From a virus, in IMG/VR virus record IMGVR_UViG_3300017639_000004, positions 1 to 28,809 of that record: 28,809 bases of DNA; one strand, 5' to 3'. The notes below the pieces were generated by a model that made no database searches, was not told where the DNA came from, and saw only the letters and a list, made by a program, of their open reading frames with translations. This document shows, piece by piece, positions 14,160 through 21,432 of the stretch. The position numbers and the translations under genes are program-made. How positions within the stretch are numbered: position 1 is the stretch's first letter; each line of letters opens with the position of its first letter.

Positions 14160-16237
14160 TGACCGCCCCGTCGAATGCTCCCGCCAAGCTCTCCCGCATG
14201 GGGCGCTGCGCGATCAAGTACGCCGTGGACTACGGCTGGCGCGTGTTCCCGCTGCACTTCACCGACGACGCCGGGCTCTGCTCGTGCGGCAAGGCGGACT
14301 GCGGCGGACCGGGCAAGCACCCCCGCACGCCCCGCGGATGCCTCGACGCGTCCACGGACCCCGAGGCGATCCGCGCGTGGTGGACCCGCTGGCCTGACGC
14401 GAACGTGGGCATCGCCACAGGTCACGGCCTGGTCGTCATCGACGTGGACCCGCGCAGCGGTGGCGACGACGGCATGGTCGACCTCAAGCAGCGGCTCGGC
14501 GCTCTGCCCGACACCGTCGAGGCCCTCACGGGCGGCGGCGGGCGGCACGTCTACCTCTCCACGCCCGTCGAGGTCCGCAACAGCGCGGGCGTCCTCGCCC
14601 CGGGCGTCGACGTGCGCGGCGATGGGGGCTACGTCGTCGCGCCCCCGTCCACGCACGCCAGCGGGCGCACCTACGCGTGGGAGGTCACCTCGAGGCCCGA
14701 CGAGGTCGAGCTCGCGCCCGTGCCGCAGGCGTGGCTCGACGCGATGACCGCGAGGCCGAAGCTCCGGGTGATCCCGGGCGCCAAGGGTGAGCCGTTCCCC
14801 GAGGGGCAGCGCAACGCGAGCTTGTACAAGCGCGCGTGCTCCATGCGCGCGGCGAGCTTCGATGAGCCCGCCATCCTCGCCGCCATCATGGCGGAGAACG
14901 ACGCGCGGTGTGTGCCGCCGCTCGACCCCGCCGAGGTCAAGGCGATCGTCGCGAGCGCGTGCAAGCACCCCGAGGGGCACTCCGCGGAGGTCAAGGCGCG
15001 CATCGCGGCGCGCGCGGCGGCGGCAGATGAGGGGCTCCCCGCGCCCGAGCCGAAGAACAGCACCGGCGAGTGGGAGGCCGACCTCTACCGCACGCCCAAG
15101 GGCGCCGTGCGCAACACCTTCGCCAACCTCTGCGCCATCTTGCGCAACGCGGACGAGTACGGCCAGCGCCTGCGCTACAACGACATGATCATCGCCCCGA
15201 CCCTCGACGGGCGGAAGCTCGAGGAGGCCGAGCTCGGGCTGATGCGTGAGGCCATCGAGCGGCGCTACGGGATCAGTCCTGGCGCCGACGCGCTCGCGCA
15301 GGCCCTGCTCGCCGTCGCGTGGGAGCGCCGCTACCACCCGGTGCGGGACTACCTGAGTGGCGCCACGTGGGACGGCGTCCCGCGGCTCGACACCGTGGCA
15401 GAGCGCATCCTCTCGGCCGAGCCCTCGCCCATCAACAACACGATGGTGCGCGCCTGGTTCGTCAGCGCCGTCGCCCGCGCGATGGACCCGGGCTGCAAGT
15501 GCGACACCTCCCTGGTGCTGGTCGGCGCGCAGGGCGCCCGCAAGAGCACGTTCTTCTCTGTGCTCGCCGGCGAGTGGTTCTCGGACACCGCCGTCGACAT
15601 CGAGAACAAGGACGCGATGCTGCAGATCAACGGCGCCTGGATCTACGAGCTTGGCGAGATCGAGCACGTGACGGGGCGCGCACACGCCGGGCGCATCAAG
15701 GCCTTCATCTCCTCGGCGAAGGACACGTTCCGCGCGCCCTTCCACCGCACGCTCTCGGCGTTCCCCCGGTCCAACGTGATCGTGGGCAGCACCAACGAAG
15801 ACCAGTTCCTCAACGACCCCACCGGCTCGCGCCGCTTCCACTGCGTTCGCGTCGGGGCGCGCGTGGACATCGAGGCGCTCAAGGCCGAGCGCGATCAGCT
15901 CTGGGCTGAGGCCGTCGCCGCCTACCAGGCCCGCGAGGCGTGGTGGCTCACGCAGGAGGCCGAGGGCGCCCTGCGCGATGCGTCCGACGAGTTCCGCGTG
16001 GTCGACCCGTGGGAGGCGTCGATCGTGCGCTGGATCGAGGACCGCAACCCCGTCGACATGATGCGTCCGGTCACGACGCAGAGGATCCTCGTTGACGTGC
16101 TTGGGCTGCGCCTGCCGGACGTTGGGCAGCGCGAGTCCATGCGGGTGGCCGCGGTCATGAAGCGCATCGGGTGGGCGAACCGCGTGGCGCGCATCGAGGG
16201 CGGCAAGCTCGCCCGCGTCTGGGAGGTCGGGACGTGA
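14159..16237 (+). CDS. PrimPol-VapE primase/helicase
   Basis: Replication initiator: primase-polymerase fused to an SF3/VapE-like ATPase. 692 residues from ATG 14159, with AGGAG eight bases upstream; GTG 14156 is the alternative. The AEP/PrimPol domain spans about 20-200, with the catalytic DVD at 95-97 (LVVIDVDPRSGGDD), GGGGRHVYL (125-133) and GVDVRGDGGYVVAPPS. A primase C-terminal linker lies at about 210-275. The VapE ATPase spans about 385-600: GAQGARKST (457-465; Arg stands where a P-loop normally has Gly), ELGEIE as Walker B, VGSTNEDQFLNDPTGSRRF. The adjoining AT-rich repeat region is its likely origin. Confidence 0.92.
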   Translation: MTAPSNAPAKLSRMGRCAIKYAVDYGWRVFPLHFTDDAGLCSCGKADCGGPGKHPRTPRGCLDASTDPEAIRAWWTRWPDANVGIATGHGLVVIDVDPRSGGDDGMVDLKQRLGALPDTVEALTGGGGRHVYLSTPVEVRNSAGVLAPGVDVRGDGGYVVAPPSTHASGRTYAWEVTSRPDEVELAPVPQAWLDAMTARPKLRVIPGAKGEPFPEGQRNASLYKRACSMRAASFDEPAILAAIMAENDARCVPPLDPAEVKAIVASACKHPEGHSAEVKARIAARAAAADEGLPAPEPKNSTGEWEADLYRTPKGAVRNTFANLCAILRNADEYGQRLRYNDMIIAPTLDGRKLEEAELGLMREAIERRYGISPGADALAQALLAVAWERRYHPVRDYLSGATWDGVPRLDTVAERILSAEPSPINNTMVRAWFVSAVARAMDPGCKCDTSLVLVGAQGARKSTFFSVLAGEWFSDTAVDIENKDAMLQINGAWIYELGEIEHVTGRAHAGRIKAFISSAKDTFRAPFHRTLSAFPRSNVIVGSTNEDQFLNDPTGSRRFHCVRVGARVDIEALKAERDQLWAEAVAAYQAREAWWLTQEAEGALRDASDEFRVVDPWEASIVRWIEDRNPVDMMRPVTTQRILVDVLGLRLPDVGQRESMRVAAVMKRIGWANRVARIEGGKLARVWEVGT

Positions 16238-16596
16238 ACCGGTTGTTACGGGTTACGCCCGATACACCCAATTCCCGTAAGTGGGGATCGCACTTCGAGG
16301 GGTCACCCCTCCACTCCGCCCCTACACGGGAGGCGTGGGTGTGTAACCCCTGTCACAACGCCTATAAACAAGGCAGTTACACTCTACATACATATACTGT
16401 AACAGGGTGTAACACTGTAACTACAGGCGTTTTCGTTCAAGCTCGGCCGTTAGCACCGCACGGAGCACGGAGTAAGCGCAATCGCATGGTGTGCCGCGAT
16501 GTGCGCCCGTGTAGGTGCGACGCACACCGAAGCGCACACAAGCACACGCCGAACGGCTGTTACACCCTGCCGCCGGGTGCCGAGGTGGGCGCATGA
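16234..16596 (+). CDS. Candidate 120-residue ORF across the repeat region, doubtful
   Basis: GTG 16234 overlaps the primase stop by four bases and has GGGAGG seven bases upstream. The stop overlaps the next ATG by four bases, exactly the coupling pattern of neighbouring genes. The product (VNRLLRVTPDTPNSRKWGS... with CNPCHNAYKQ and later Cys/His residues) matches nothing I know. Codon choice is unlike the neighbours: many A/T-ending codons such as TTA, CTA, ACA and AAA. The ORF also translates the TGTAAC repeats, so the selection seen may be on DNA, not protein. Confidence 0.3.
   Translation: MNRLLRVTPDTPNSRKWGSHFEGSPLHSAPTREAWVCNPCHNAYKQGSYTLHTYTVTGCNTVTTGVFVQARPLAPHGARSKRNRMVCRDVRPCRCDAHRSAHKHTPNGCYTLPPGAEVGA
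16238..16592. other. Candidate replication origin with TGTAAC/GTTACA repeats
   Basis: A 355-base stretch without a convincing gene. GTTAC or its complement occurs at 16245, 16252, 16343, 16376, 16399, 16409, 16417 and 16559. Three copies of TGTAAC (16398, 16408, 16416) are closely spaced, and CAGGGTGTAACA (16403-16414) recurs inverted at 16558-16569. The segment 16361-16403 is strikingly AT-rich for this genome and could unwind. AGGGGT-C-ACCCCT (16298-16310) is a further palindrome. Repeats flanking an AT-rich core directly 3' of a primase-helicase gene is the arrangement of SaPI-type origins. An operator or promoter region for the late genes is the alternative. Confidence 0.55.
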
Positions 16597-17144
16597 GTCG
16601 CCCGCTTCTCGGACCTCCCGCGCGCCCCCTCCCGCCCTCGGACGCCCTCTCGCCCGCCCCGCCCCGCCCGCGGGCACTGCAGGGCACGCCAGGAGCCTCC
16701 CTGTGCGTGTCCCCGGGCGGCGTCAGCCTCGCCCTCGTGGCCGTCGCTGCCGCGGACCAGTGGGCGCAGGGCGCGGGCCTCCCGGCTCCCCGCGCGTGGG
16801 TGGCCCGGCGCATCCTCGCGGCGTGCGCCCGGGTGCAGCGGCGCCACCACGTGCTCGCGTCGGGCTTCGCGCACGGCCGGGCCGTTGCCGCCCTGGACGC
16901 GATCGCCGACGGCGTGAACGCGTGCCCCGCGCCCATGCGCCCCGCGGTGCTCTGCGCCGTGCTGCTCGACCTGCTCAACGACCGACCCGAGGACGCGTTC
17001 CGGGCCGTGTCGGACGAGCTCACGCGGCTCGACCGGGAGTTGGTGCGCGTCGAGGGCGCCGAGCCGCCCGAGGCAACGGGGGCGCGCATCGCGGAGGGGC
17101 TGCGGCGCGCGCTGGATTTGGCGAGTGTGCCGGGTGTGACGTAG
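16593..17144 (+). CDS. Hypothetical protein
   Basis: 183 residues from ATG 16593, with GAGG seven bases upstream. A Pro-rich N-terminus (about 45 residues) precedes a helical domain (VSLALVAVAAADQWAQGAG; RAWVARRILAACARVQRRHH; AVLLDLLNDRPEDAFRAVSD). No known family. It is the first gene after the repeat region and lies directly before the putative small terminase, so it may be a late-gene regulator or a packaging accessory. The stop is inside the GTAGTG...CACTAC palindrome. Confidence 0.65.
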   Translation: MSRPLLGPPARPLPPSDALSPAPPRPRALQGTPGASLCVSPGGVSLALVAVAAADQWAQGAGLPAPRAWVARRILAACARVQRRHHVLASGFAHGRAVAALDAIADGVNACPAPMRPAVLCAVLLDLLNDRPEDAFRAVSDELTRLDRELVRVEGAEPPEATGARIAEGLRRALDLASVPGVT

Positions 17145-17155
17145 TGTGTCACTAC
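17141..17155. promoter_or_regulatory. Palindrome ahead of the terminase genes
   Basis: GTAGTG-TGT-CACTAC, a perfect 6-bp inverted repeat nine bases before ATG 17164. It could be an operator or small hairpin controlling the packaging operon. It shares TGTCAC with the palindrome before the portal gene (19050-19064). Confidence 0.35.
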
Positions 17156-17163
17156 TACCCGCT

Positions 17164-17667
17164 ATGACGCGCGCTCGTGGCACACCGACAACGACCCGCC
17201 GTGCTGGAGCCTCTCCCGACGCGCCCGCTTCGGTGCCCCCCGCGGTGAACATCCAGCTCCGCCGTGAGTGGGTCTCGGCGCAGCTCACCCGCGGGCACCG
17301 GCCCACCGCGGTGGCGCACATGGGCGCCGAGCGCTTCGGCGTGCACCCGCAGACGATCATGGACGACCTCGCCGCGATCCGTGACCAGTGGGCCGCGGAG
17401 GCCGAGGCCGAGCGCCCGCGCGCCCGGGAGGAGATGCTCGCGCGCATCGACGCCGCCACCGTGGACGCGACCAACGCGGCCGACCGCGCGCGGCTGCTCA
17501 AGCTCCGCGCCGAGGTGCAGGGCCTCGTGGGGCCGCGCAACGTTGCCATCGCCGTGGCGAGCGCCGAGGCGCTGTCCGAGGAGGAGATCCGTGAGCGAGC
17601 CGCTGCCACTCTCCGCCGAGCTCGCGAACGAGCTGTTGGCGGCGTGGGATCACCTGACGGCGGCTGA
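17164..17667 (+). CDS. Putative terminase small subunit
   Basis: 167 residues from ATG 17164; GTG 17146 in frame would place the palindrome inside the gene. Neither start has a clear ribosome site. After a disordered N-terminus, residues about 35-70 (LRREWVSAQLTRGHRPTAVA; FGVHPQTIMDDLAAIRDQW) form a helix-turn-helix DNA-recognition region, then a long helical segment for oligomerisation and a basic tail. Its position immediately upstream of, and 77 bases overlapping, the large terminase is the usual one. The small subunit recognises the packaging site. Family recognition is by context and HTH, not by a signature. Confidence 0.6.
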   Translation: MTRARGTPTTTRRAGASPDAPASVPPAVNIQLRREWVSAQLTRGHRPTAVAHMGAERFGVHPQTIMDDLAAIRDQWAAEAEAERPRAREEMLARIDAATVDATNAADRARLLKLRAEVQGLVGPRNVAIAVASAEALSEEEIRERAAATLRRARERAVGGVGSPDGG

Positions 17668-19015
17668 GCGCCGCGCCCTGCACCAGCTCATCGAGGCCGC
17701 ACGTGCGCTCGAGGAGCCCACGGGCCTGCTCGACTTCGTGCCGCGCCTCTCGCGTGGGTACGAGCGCCCGTCGCACCTCGCCGCCGTCGCGAGCCTGTTC
17801 GAGCGCGCGTTCGCCGGCGAGCCCGTGTTCGCCTGCGTGAGCGTGCCGCCGCGCCACGGCAAGACGGAGATGATCCTCGCGGCGCTTGCGTGGTGGCTCT
17901 CGCGCCGTCCCGAGGACGCCCTGGGGTACGTGAGCTACGCGAGCGCGTTCGCGGAGTCGAAGAGCCTGCGGGCGCGCGACTTCGCCACGTCGCAGGGGGT
18001 GAAGCTCCACCCGGCGCGGAGCACGCTCGCCGAATGGCGGACGACGTCGGGCGGGGGCGTGCTCGCCACGGGCATCGGCGGTCCCCTCACCGGGCAGGGC
18101 GTGCGCCTGGCGGTGGTGGACGACCCCGTGAAGAACCGCGAGGAGGCCGAGTCCGCGCTCATCCGTCAGCGCACGTGGGATTGGTTCACGTCGACCCTGT
18201 GGACGCGCATCGAGCCCGAGGGGTCGTGCATCGTGGTGCACACCCGCTGGCACGAAGACGACCTGATCGGGCGCCTCGCGCGCGGAGACATGGGCGAGGC
18301 GGCGCGGTGGGAGGTGGTGAACCTCCCGGCCATCGACGACGCGGGCGCGCCGCTGTGGCCATCGCGGTGGCCCGTGCCCGAACTCGCGAAGAAGCGCGCG
18401 GCGAACGAGTACGACTGGCACTCCCTGTTCATGGGCTCGCCGCGCGCTCGAGGTGGCGAGGTGTTCCGCGCGCCCGCGCGCTACGCCGCCCCCGACCTGC
18501 ACGGCGCACGCTTCGTGCTCGCGGTCGATCCCGCGGGCACCGAGGGCACGCGCTCGGATTGGACCGTGGCCGTCGCGCTCGCGGTGCGCGGCGCAGGGCT
18601 GTCGCTGCGGGCCGACGTGGTGGACGTGCTGCGCCTGCGTGCGGAGCCCGGCGAGGCCGCGCGGGAGCTCGTCGGGTGGCAGAAGCGGCACGGGATGGCA
18701 CCCATGCACATCGAGGCGAGCCGCGACGGCAAGAGCATCGCGAAGGCCCTGCGGGCGATGCAGCCCGGCCTACGCCTGACGGAGTTGGCGCCGCGGGGCG
18801 ACAAGTTCGTGCGCGCGCAGCCGGTGGCGACGGCGTGGAACGAGGGGCGCGTGCGCGTGCCTGCGTCGTCCCAGGGCGCGCCGTGGCTCGGGCCGTTCCT
18901 CGACGTGGTGTGCCGGTTCACGGGCGTGAGCGACCGCCACGACGACGACGTGGACGCGCTGGCCTACGCGTGGACCGCGGGGAGCGGCGCCGCACACACC
19001 GGCTTCGACCGCTAA
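17591..19015 (+). CDS. Terminase large subunit
   Basis: DNA-packaging motor: ATPase plus nuclease. 474 residues from GTG 17591, giving a normal length. Walker A is VPPRHGKTE (85-93) and Walker B LAVVDDP (173-179), followed by the coupling segment VVHTRWHEDD (215-224). The RNase H-like nuclease has its acidic triad in AVDPAG (Asp313), HIEASRDG (Glu375) and the HDDDVDALAYAW stretch (about 450-461). All hallmarks are intact, so the packaging motor looks functional. The gene overlaps the putative small subunit by 77 bases and is followed by the portal. Confidence 0.95.
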   Translation: MSEPLPLSAELANELLAAWDHLTAAERRALHQLIEAARALEEPTGLLDFVPRLSRGYERPSHLAAVASLFERAFAGEPVFACVSVPPRHGKTEMILAALAWWLSRRPEDALGYVSYASAFAESKSLRARDFATSQGVKLHPARSTLAEWRTTSGGGVLATGIGGPLTGQGVRLAVVDDPVKNREEAESALIRQRTWDWFTSTLWTRIEPEGSCIVVHTRWHEDDLIGRLARGDMGEAARWEVVNLPAIDDAGAPLWPSRWPVPELAKKRAANEYDWHSLFMGSPRARGGEVFRAPARYAAPDLHGARFVLAVDPAGTEGTRSDWTVAVALAVRGAGLSLRADVVDVLRLRAEPGEAARELVGWQKRHGMAPMHIEASRDGKSIAKALRAMQPGLRLTELAPRGDKFVRAQPVATAWNEGRVRVPASSQGAPWLGPFLDVVCRFTGVSDRHDDDVDALAYAWTAGSGAAHTGFDR

Positions 19016-19048
19016 CCGCCCGATCCCGCACGGAAACCCGCGTGCGTT

Positions 19049-19064
19049 TTGACATAATCTGTCA
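19049..19064. promoter_or_regulatory. Inverted repeat in the terminase-portal gap
   Basis: The 72-base gap (19016-19087) contains TTGACATAATCTGTCA. TGACA (19050-19054) and TGTCA (19060-19064) are a perfect inverted repeat around TAATC. It also matches a -35 (TTGACA 19049-19054), but no -10 follows at normal spacing. A regulator-dependent structural-gene promoter is possible. Confidence 0.35.
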
Positions 19065-19087
19065 CCGCGTGGCACGCTCCACCCGCC

Positions 19088-20725
19088 GTGTCCTCTCCGA
19101 CCACGACCGCCGACCTGATCACGCGCCTTCGCGCACGCCACGAGGGCCACGACGGCCCCCTCGGCGCCGCGCACTGGCGGCTGGTCGACGACGCGATTGA
19201 GGGCGCGGGTGGGTTCCTCGCGGGCCTGCGCGACCTGCGCGTGTACGACCACGGCGTGAACGGCACGATCCCCTCGGGGCGCGCGCGTCATGTGCGCGAC
19301 GGCGAGACCTACCTCGTGCAATTCGGCCGCGAGACGGTCGACGACTTCACGGGGCGCGTCGAGGTCACGACCTACGACAACCACGTCGCGCCCGTCGCGC
19401 GGGCCTACCAGGGCCACATGCGCGCGACGTCGCCGGTTCGTCAGACGACCATCGACGCGGTGCAGGCGTTTTGGAGCGACCCCGACGAGGGGCTCGGCGA
19501 CGTGGACGCGTGGGTCGCGGTGGGCTCGTCGGCCGCGCTGCGCCACGGGTGGGCTGCGTGCCTGATCGACCGCCCCGAGGGTGAGCGGCCGGCGACCACG
19601 CCGGGGACGGTGGGCCGATGGCTCGACCCGCGCGAGGTGGCCGATTGGGAACTCGACGAGCGCGGGCGTTTCGCGTGGGTGAAGCTCATTTCCCGCCGCG
19701 AGACGCGCGATCCGGTGGCGGGCACGGAGACGGAGACCGAGACGGTCACGATCTGGACCGCGGCGCACTGGCGCCGCTTCGACCTGCGCGAGGTCAACGA
19801 GCAGTGGGTGCTCGAGGGCGACACCGGCGAGATGCCGCACACGCTCGGCCGCGTGCCGGTGGCGCTGCTGCGGTGGGTGCCGACGTCGCGTCCGCGCGAC
19901 CTGCTCGCGCCCTCGGTGCTGAGCGGCTCGGTTGCTGCGGCGCTGGAGCTGTTCAACGTGCGGTCGGAGCTGCGCGCCATCGAGCGTGACTGCGTGTTTC
20001 CGATCCTCACGGTGCAGACCGATGACCCGTCGAGCGTTGAAGGCTCGAAGGTCGGCACGCGCTCGGGGATGACCTACCCGACCAACGCGTCAGGCCCCGC
20101 GTTCATCGCGCCCGACGCCGCGGTGACGGTGCACTACGGCGGGCGCGTCGAGGAGCTCACGACGCGGATCTACGAGGCGGCGTACCAGGAGCGCCCGAGC
20201 GCGCAGACCCAGGCGCCCGAGTCGGGCGTGTCGCGCGGCTACCGCTACCGGCAGATGTCGGGGCTGCTCGTCGTGGCCGCAGAGCAGCACGAGGCCTTCG
20301 AACGCGACGTCGTGTCGATCCTCGCGGCGTGGGACGGCGCCGACGCCTCAGCGTGGCAGGCCGCGACGACGATCAACTACCCGCGCAGGTTCGACCCGCA
20401 GGCGCCCGAGGAGCTCGCCGACACGGGCATGGCCGTGCTCAAGGAGCGCGCGCAGCTCGTGCCGGAGATGGCGGCGCAGGCGCGTCGCATGATCGCGATG
20501 GCGCTGTTCCCGCGGCTCGCGCCCGAGGACGCGCGGCGGCTCGACGACGAGCTCGCGGCGCTCGCCGACCGCGACCGCGCGGCGTTCGCGCAGAGCCAGG
20601 CGCAGCAGACTTCCGACGCCGCGATCGTCGCGGCGGTGAACGACCTCCCGGCACCCGCGCCGGGGGAGTTCGTGCCTTCCCTCGCGGGGCCAACGGCCGG
20701 GGACACGACCCCGGCGGGAGCGTGA
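19088..20725 (+). CDS. Portal protein
   Basis: Forms the dodecameric ring at the capsid vertex through which DNA is packaged. 545 residues from GTG 19088, with no strong ribosome site. The sequence resembles the DUF4055-type portal group: an N-terminal wing (AHWRLVDDAIEGAGGFLAGL), a beta-rich middle, VPVALLRWVPTSRPRDLLAP and the long stem helix near SGSVAAALELFNVRSELRAI, then a GYRYRQMSGLLVVAAEQHEA segment and a helical crown. Length, order after TerL and the scaffold/capsid genes downstream all agree. I judge the family by pattern without a search. Confidence 0.85.
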   Translation: MSSPTTTADLITRLRARHEGHDGPLGAAHWRLVDDAIEGAGGFLAGLRDLRVYDHGVNGTIPSGRARHVRDGETYLVQFGRETVDDFTGRVEVTTYDNHVAPVARAYQGHMRATSPVRQTTIDAVQAFWSDPDEGLGDVDAWVAVGSSAALRHGWAACLIDRPEGERPATTPGTVGRWLDPREVADWELDERGRFAWVKLISRRETRDPVAGTETETETVTIWTAAHWRRFDLREVNEQWVLEGDTGEMPHTLGRVPVALLRWVPTSRPRDLLAPSVLSGSVAAALELFNVRSELRAIERDCVFPILTVQTDDPSSVEGSKVGTRSGMTYPTNASGPAFIAPDAAVTVHYGGRVEELTTRIYEAAYQERPSAQTQAPESGVSRGYRYRQMSGLLVVAAEQHEAFERDVVSILAAWDGADASAWQAATTINYPRRFDPQAPEELADTGMAVLKERAQLVPEMAAQARRMIAMALFPRLAPEDARRLDDELAALADRDRAAFAQSQAQQTSDAAIVAAVNDLPAPAPGEFVPSLAGPTAGDTTPAGA

Positions 20726-20728
20726 TTC

Positions 20729-21391
20729 GTGGATGAGCAGCAGCAGCAGGCGCCCGAGGCGTCGCCCGCACCCGAGAAGACCCTGACGCAGAGCGAGGTC
20801 AACGCGATCCTCGCGCGCGAGACGCGCAAGCTCCGGGCGACCTTCGAGCCCGCGGTGGCCGAGGCCGAGGGCCTCAAGGCGCGGCTCGCGGAGATCGAGG
20901 CCGAGCGCGCGCGCGCCGAAGAGGAGAAGCTCACGGCGCAGCAGCGCCAGGAGCGCAAGCTCGCGGCCGAGCGCGATGGCTACCAGAAGCAGATCGCGGA
21001 CCTCAGCGCGCGCGCGCAGGACGAGCTCAAGCGACGCCACGGGCTGATGGTGCAGCACGCCGCGGCGTCGCGCATCGGATCGGTCGCGACGCGGCTGTTC
21101 AACCCGGAGATCGCGCCGGAGATCGAGTCGCTCGTCTCGAGCGCGATGGCGGTGGAGGCGATCGACGGGCGCGAGGTCGTGACGATCCGCGTGGGCGACG
21201 ACGTGGAGCCCATCGAAACGGGCTGGCAGCGGTTCGTCGACACGAAGCTCAACAAGTTCTTCAAGGCCGCGGGCGGTGCTGGTGCCGCTCACGGTGGTGG
21301 CGGGGGCACGAGCGGGCCGAAGTCGTGGGGGCACCTGAGCCCGTCCGACCGGATCGCCGCAGGCCTCGCGTCGCGTCGCACCAGCGGTTGA
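20729..21391 (+). CDS. Capsid scaffolding protein
   Basis: 220 residues from GTG 20729. A Gln/Pro/Ala-rich start (MDEQQQQAPEASPAPEKTLT), then a charged coiled coil at about 30-100 (ARETRKLRATFEPAVAEAEG; IEAERARAEEEKLTAQQRQE), a short structured region and a Gly-rich C-terminus (GGAGAAHGGGGG) ending ASRRTSG. Coiled-coil rich, between portal and capsid, this is the standard scaffold that organises the procapsid and is then lost. No protease gene is seen, so scaffold exit is probably without cleavage. Confidence 0.8.
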   Translation: MDEQQQQAPEASPAPEKTLTQSEVNAILARETRKLRATFEPAVAEAEGLKARLAEIEAERARAEEEKLTAQQRQERKLAAERDGYQKQIADLSARAQDELKRRHGLMVQHAAASRIGSVATRLFNPEIAPEIESLVSSAMAVEAIDGREVVTIRVGDDVEPIETGWQRFVDTKLNKFFKAAGGAGAAHGGGGGTSGPKSWGHLSPSDRIAAGLASRRTSG

Positions 21392-21397
21392 ACGAAA

Positions 21398-21413
21398 GCG
21401 GCCGAAGGGCCGC
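21398..21413 (+). other. GC hairpin in the leader of the capsid gene
   Basis: GCGGCC-GAAG-GGCCGC, a perfect 6-bp stem with a GAAG tetraloop, seven bases after the scaffold stop and 19 before the capsid ATG; GTGATCAC (21414-21421) directly follows. Such a structure could protect or process the mRNA and raise capsid expression relative to scaffold. No T-tract, so not a terminator. Confidence 0.4.
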
Positions 21414-21432
21414 GTGATCACACGAGGTCATC

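Noticed and set aside
13928-15841. 637-codon minus-strand frame opposite the primase
   Set aside because: Same reason: the plus strand carries PrimPol and VapE motifs in order.
16171-16233. Extending the repeat-region ORF upstream into the primase gene
   Set aside because: It would overlap the primase C-terminus for over 60 bases, while GTG 16234 has a ribosome site and the usual 4-base overlap.
19049-19080. TTGACA at 19049 as an ordinary sigma-70 promoter
   Set aside because: At 16-18 bases spacing only GC-rich sequence is found, so no -10 element; kept only as a palindrome.
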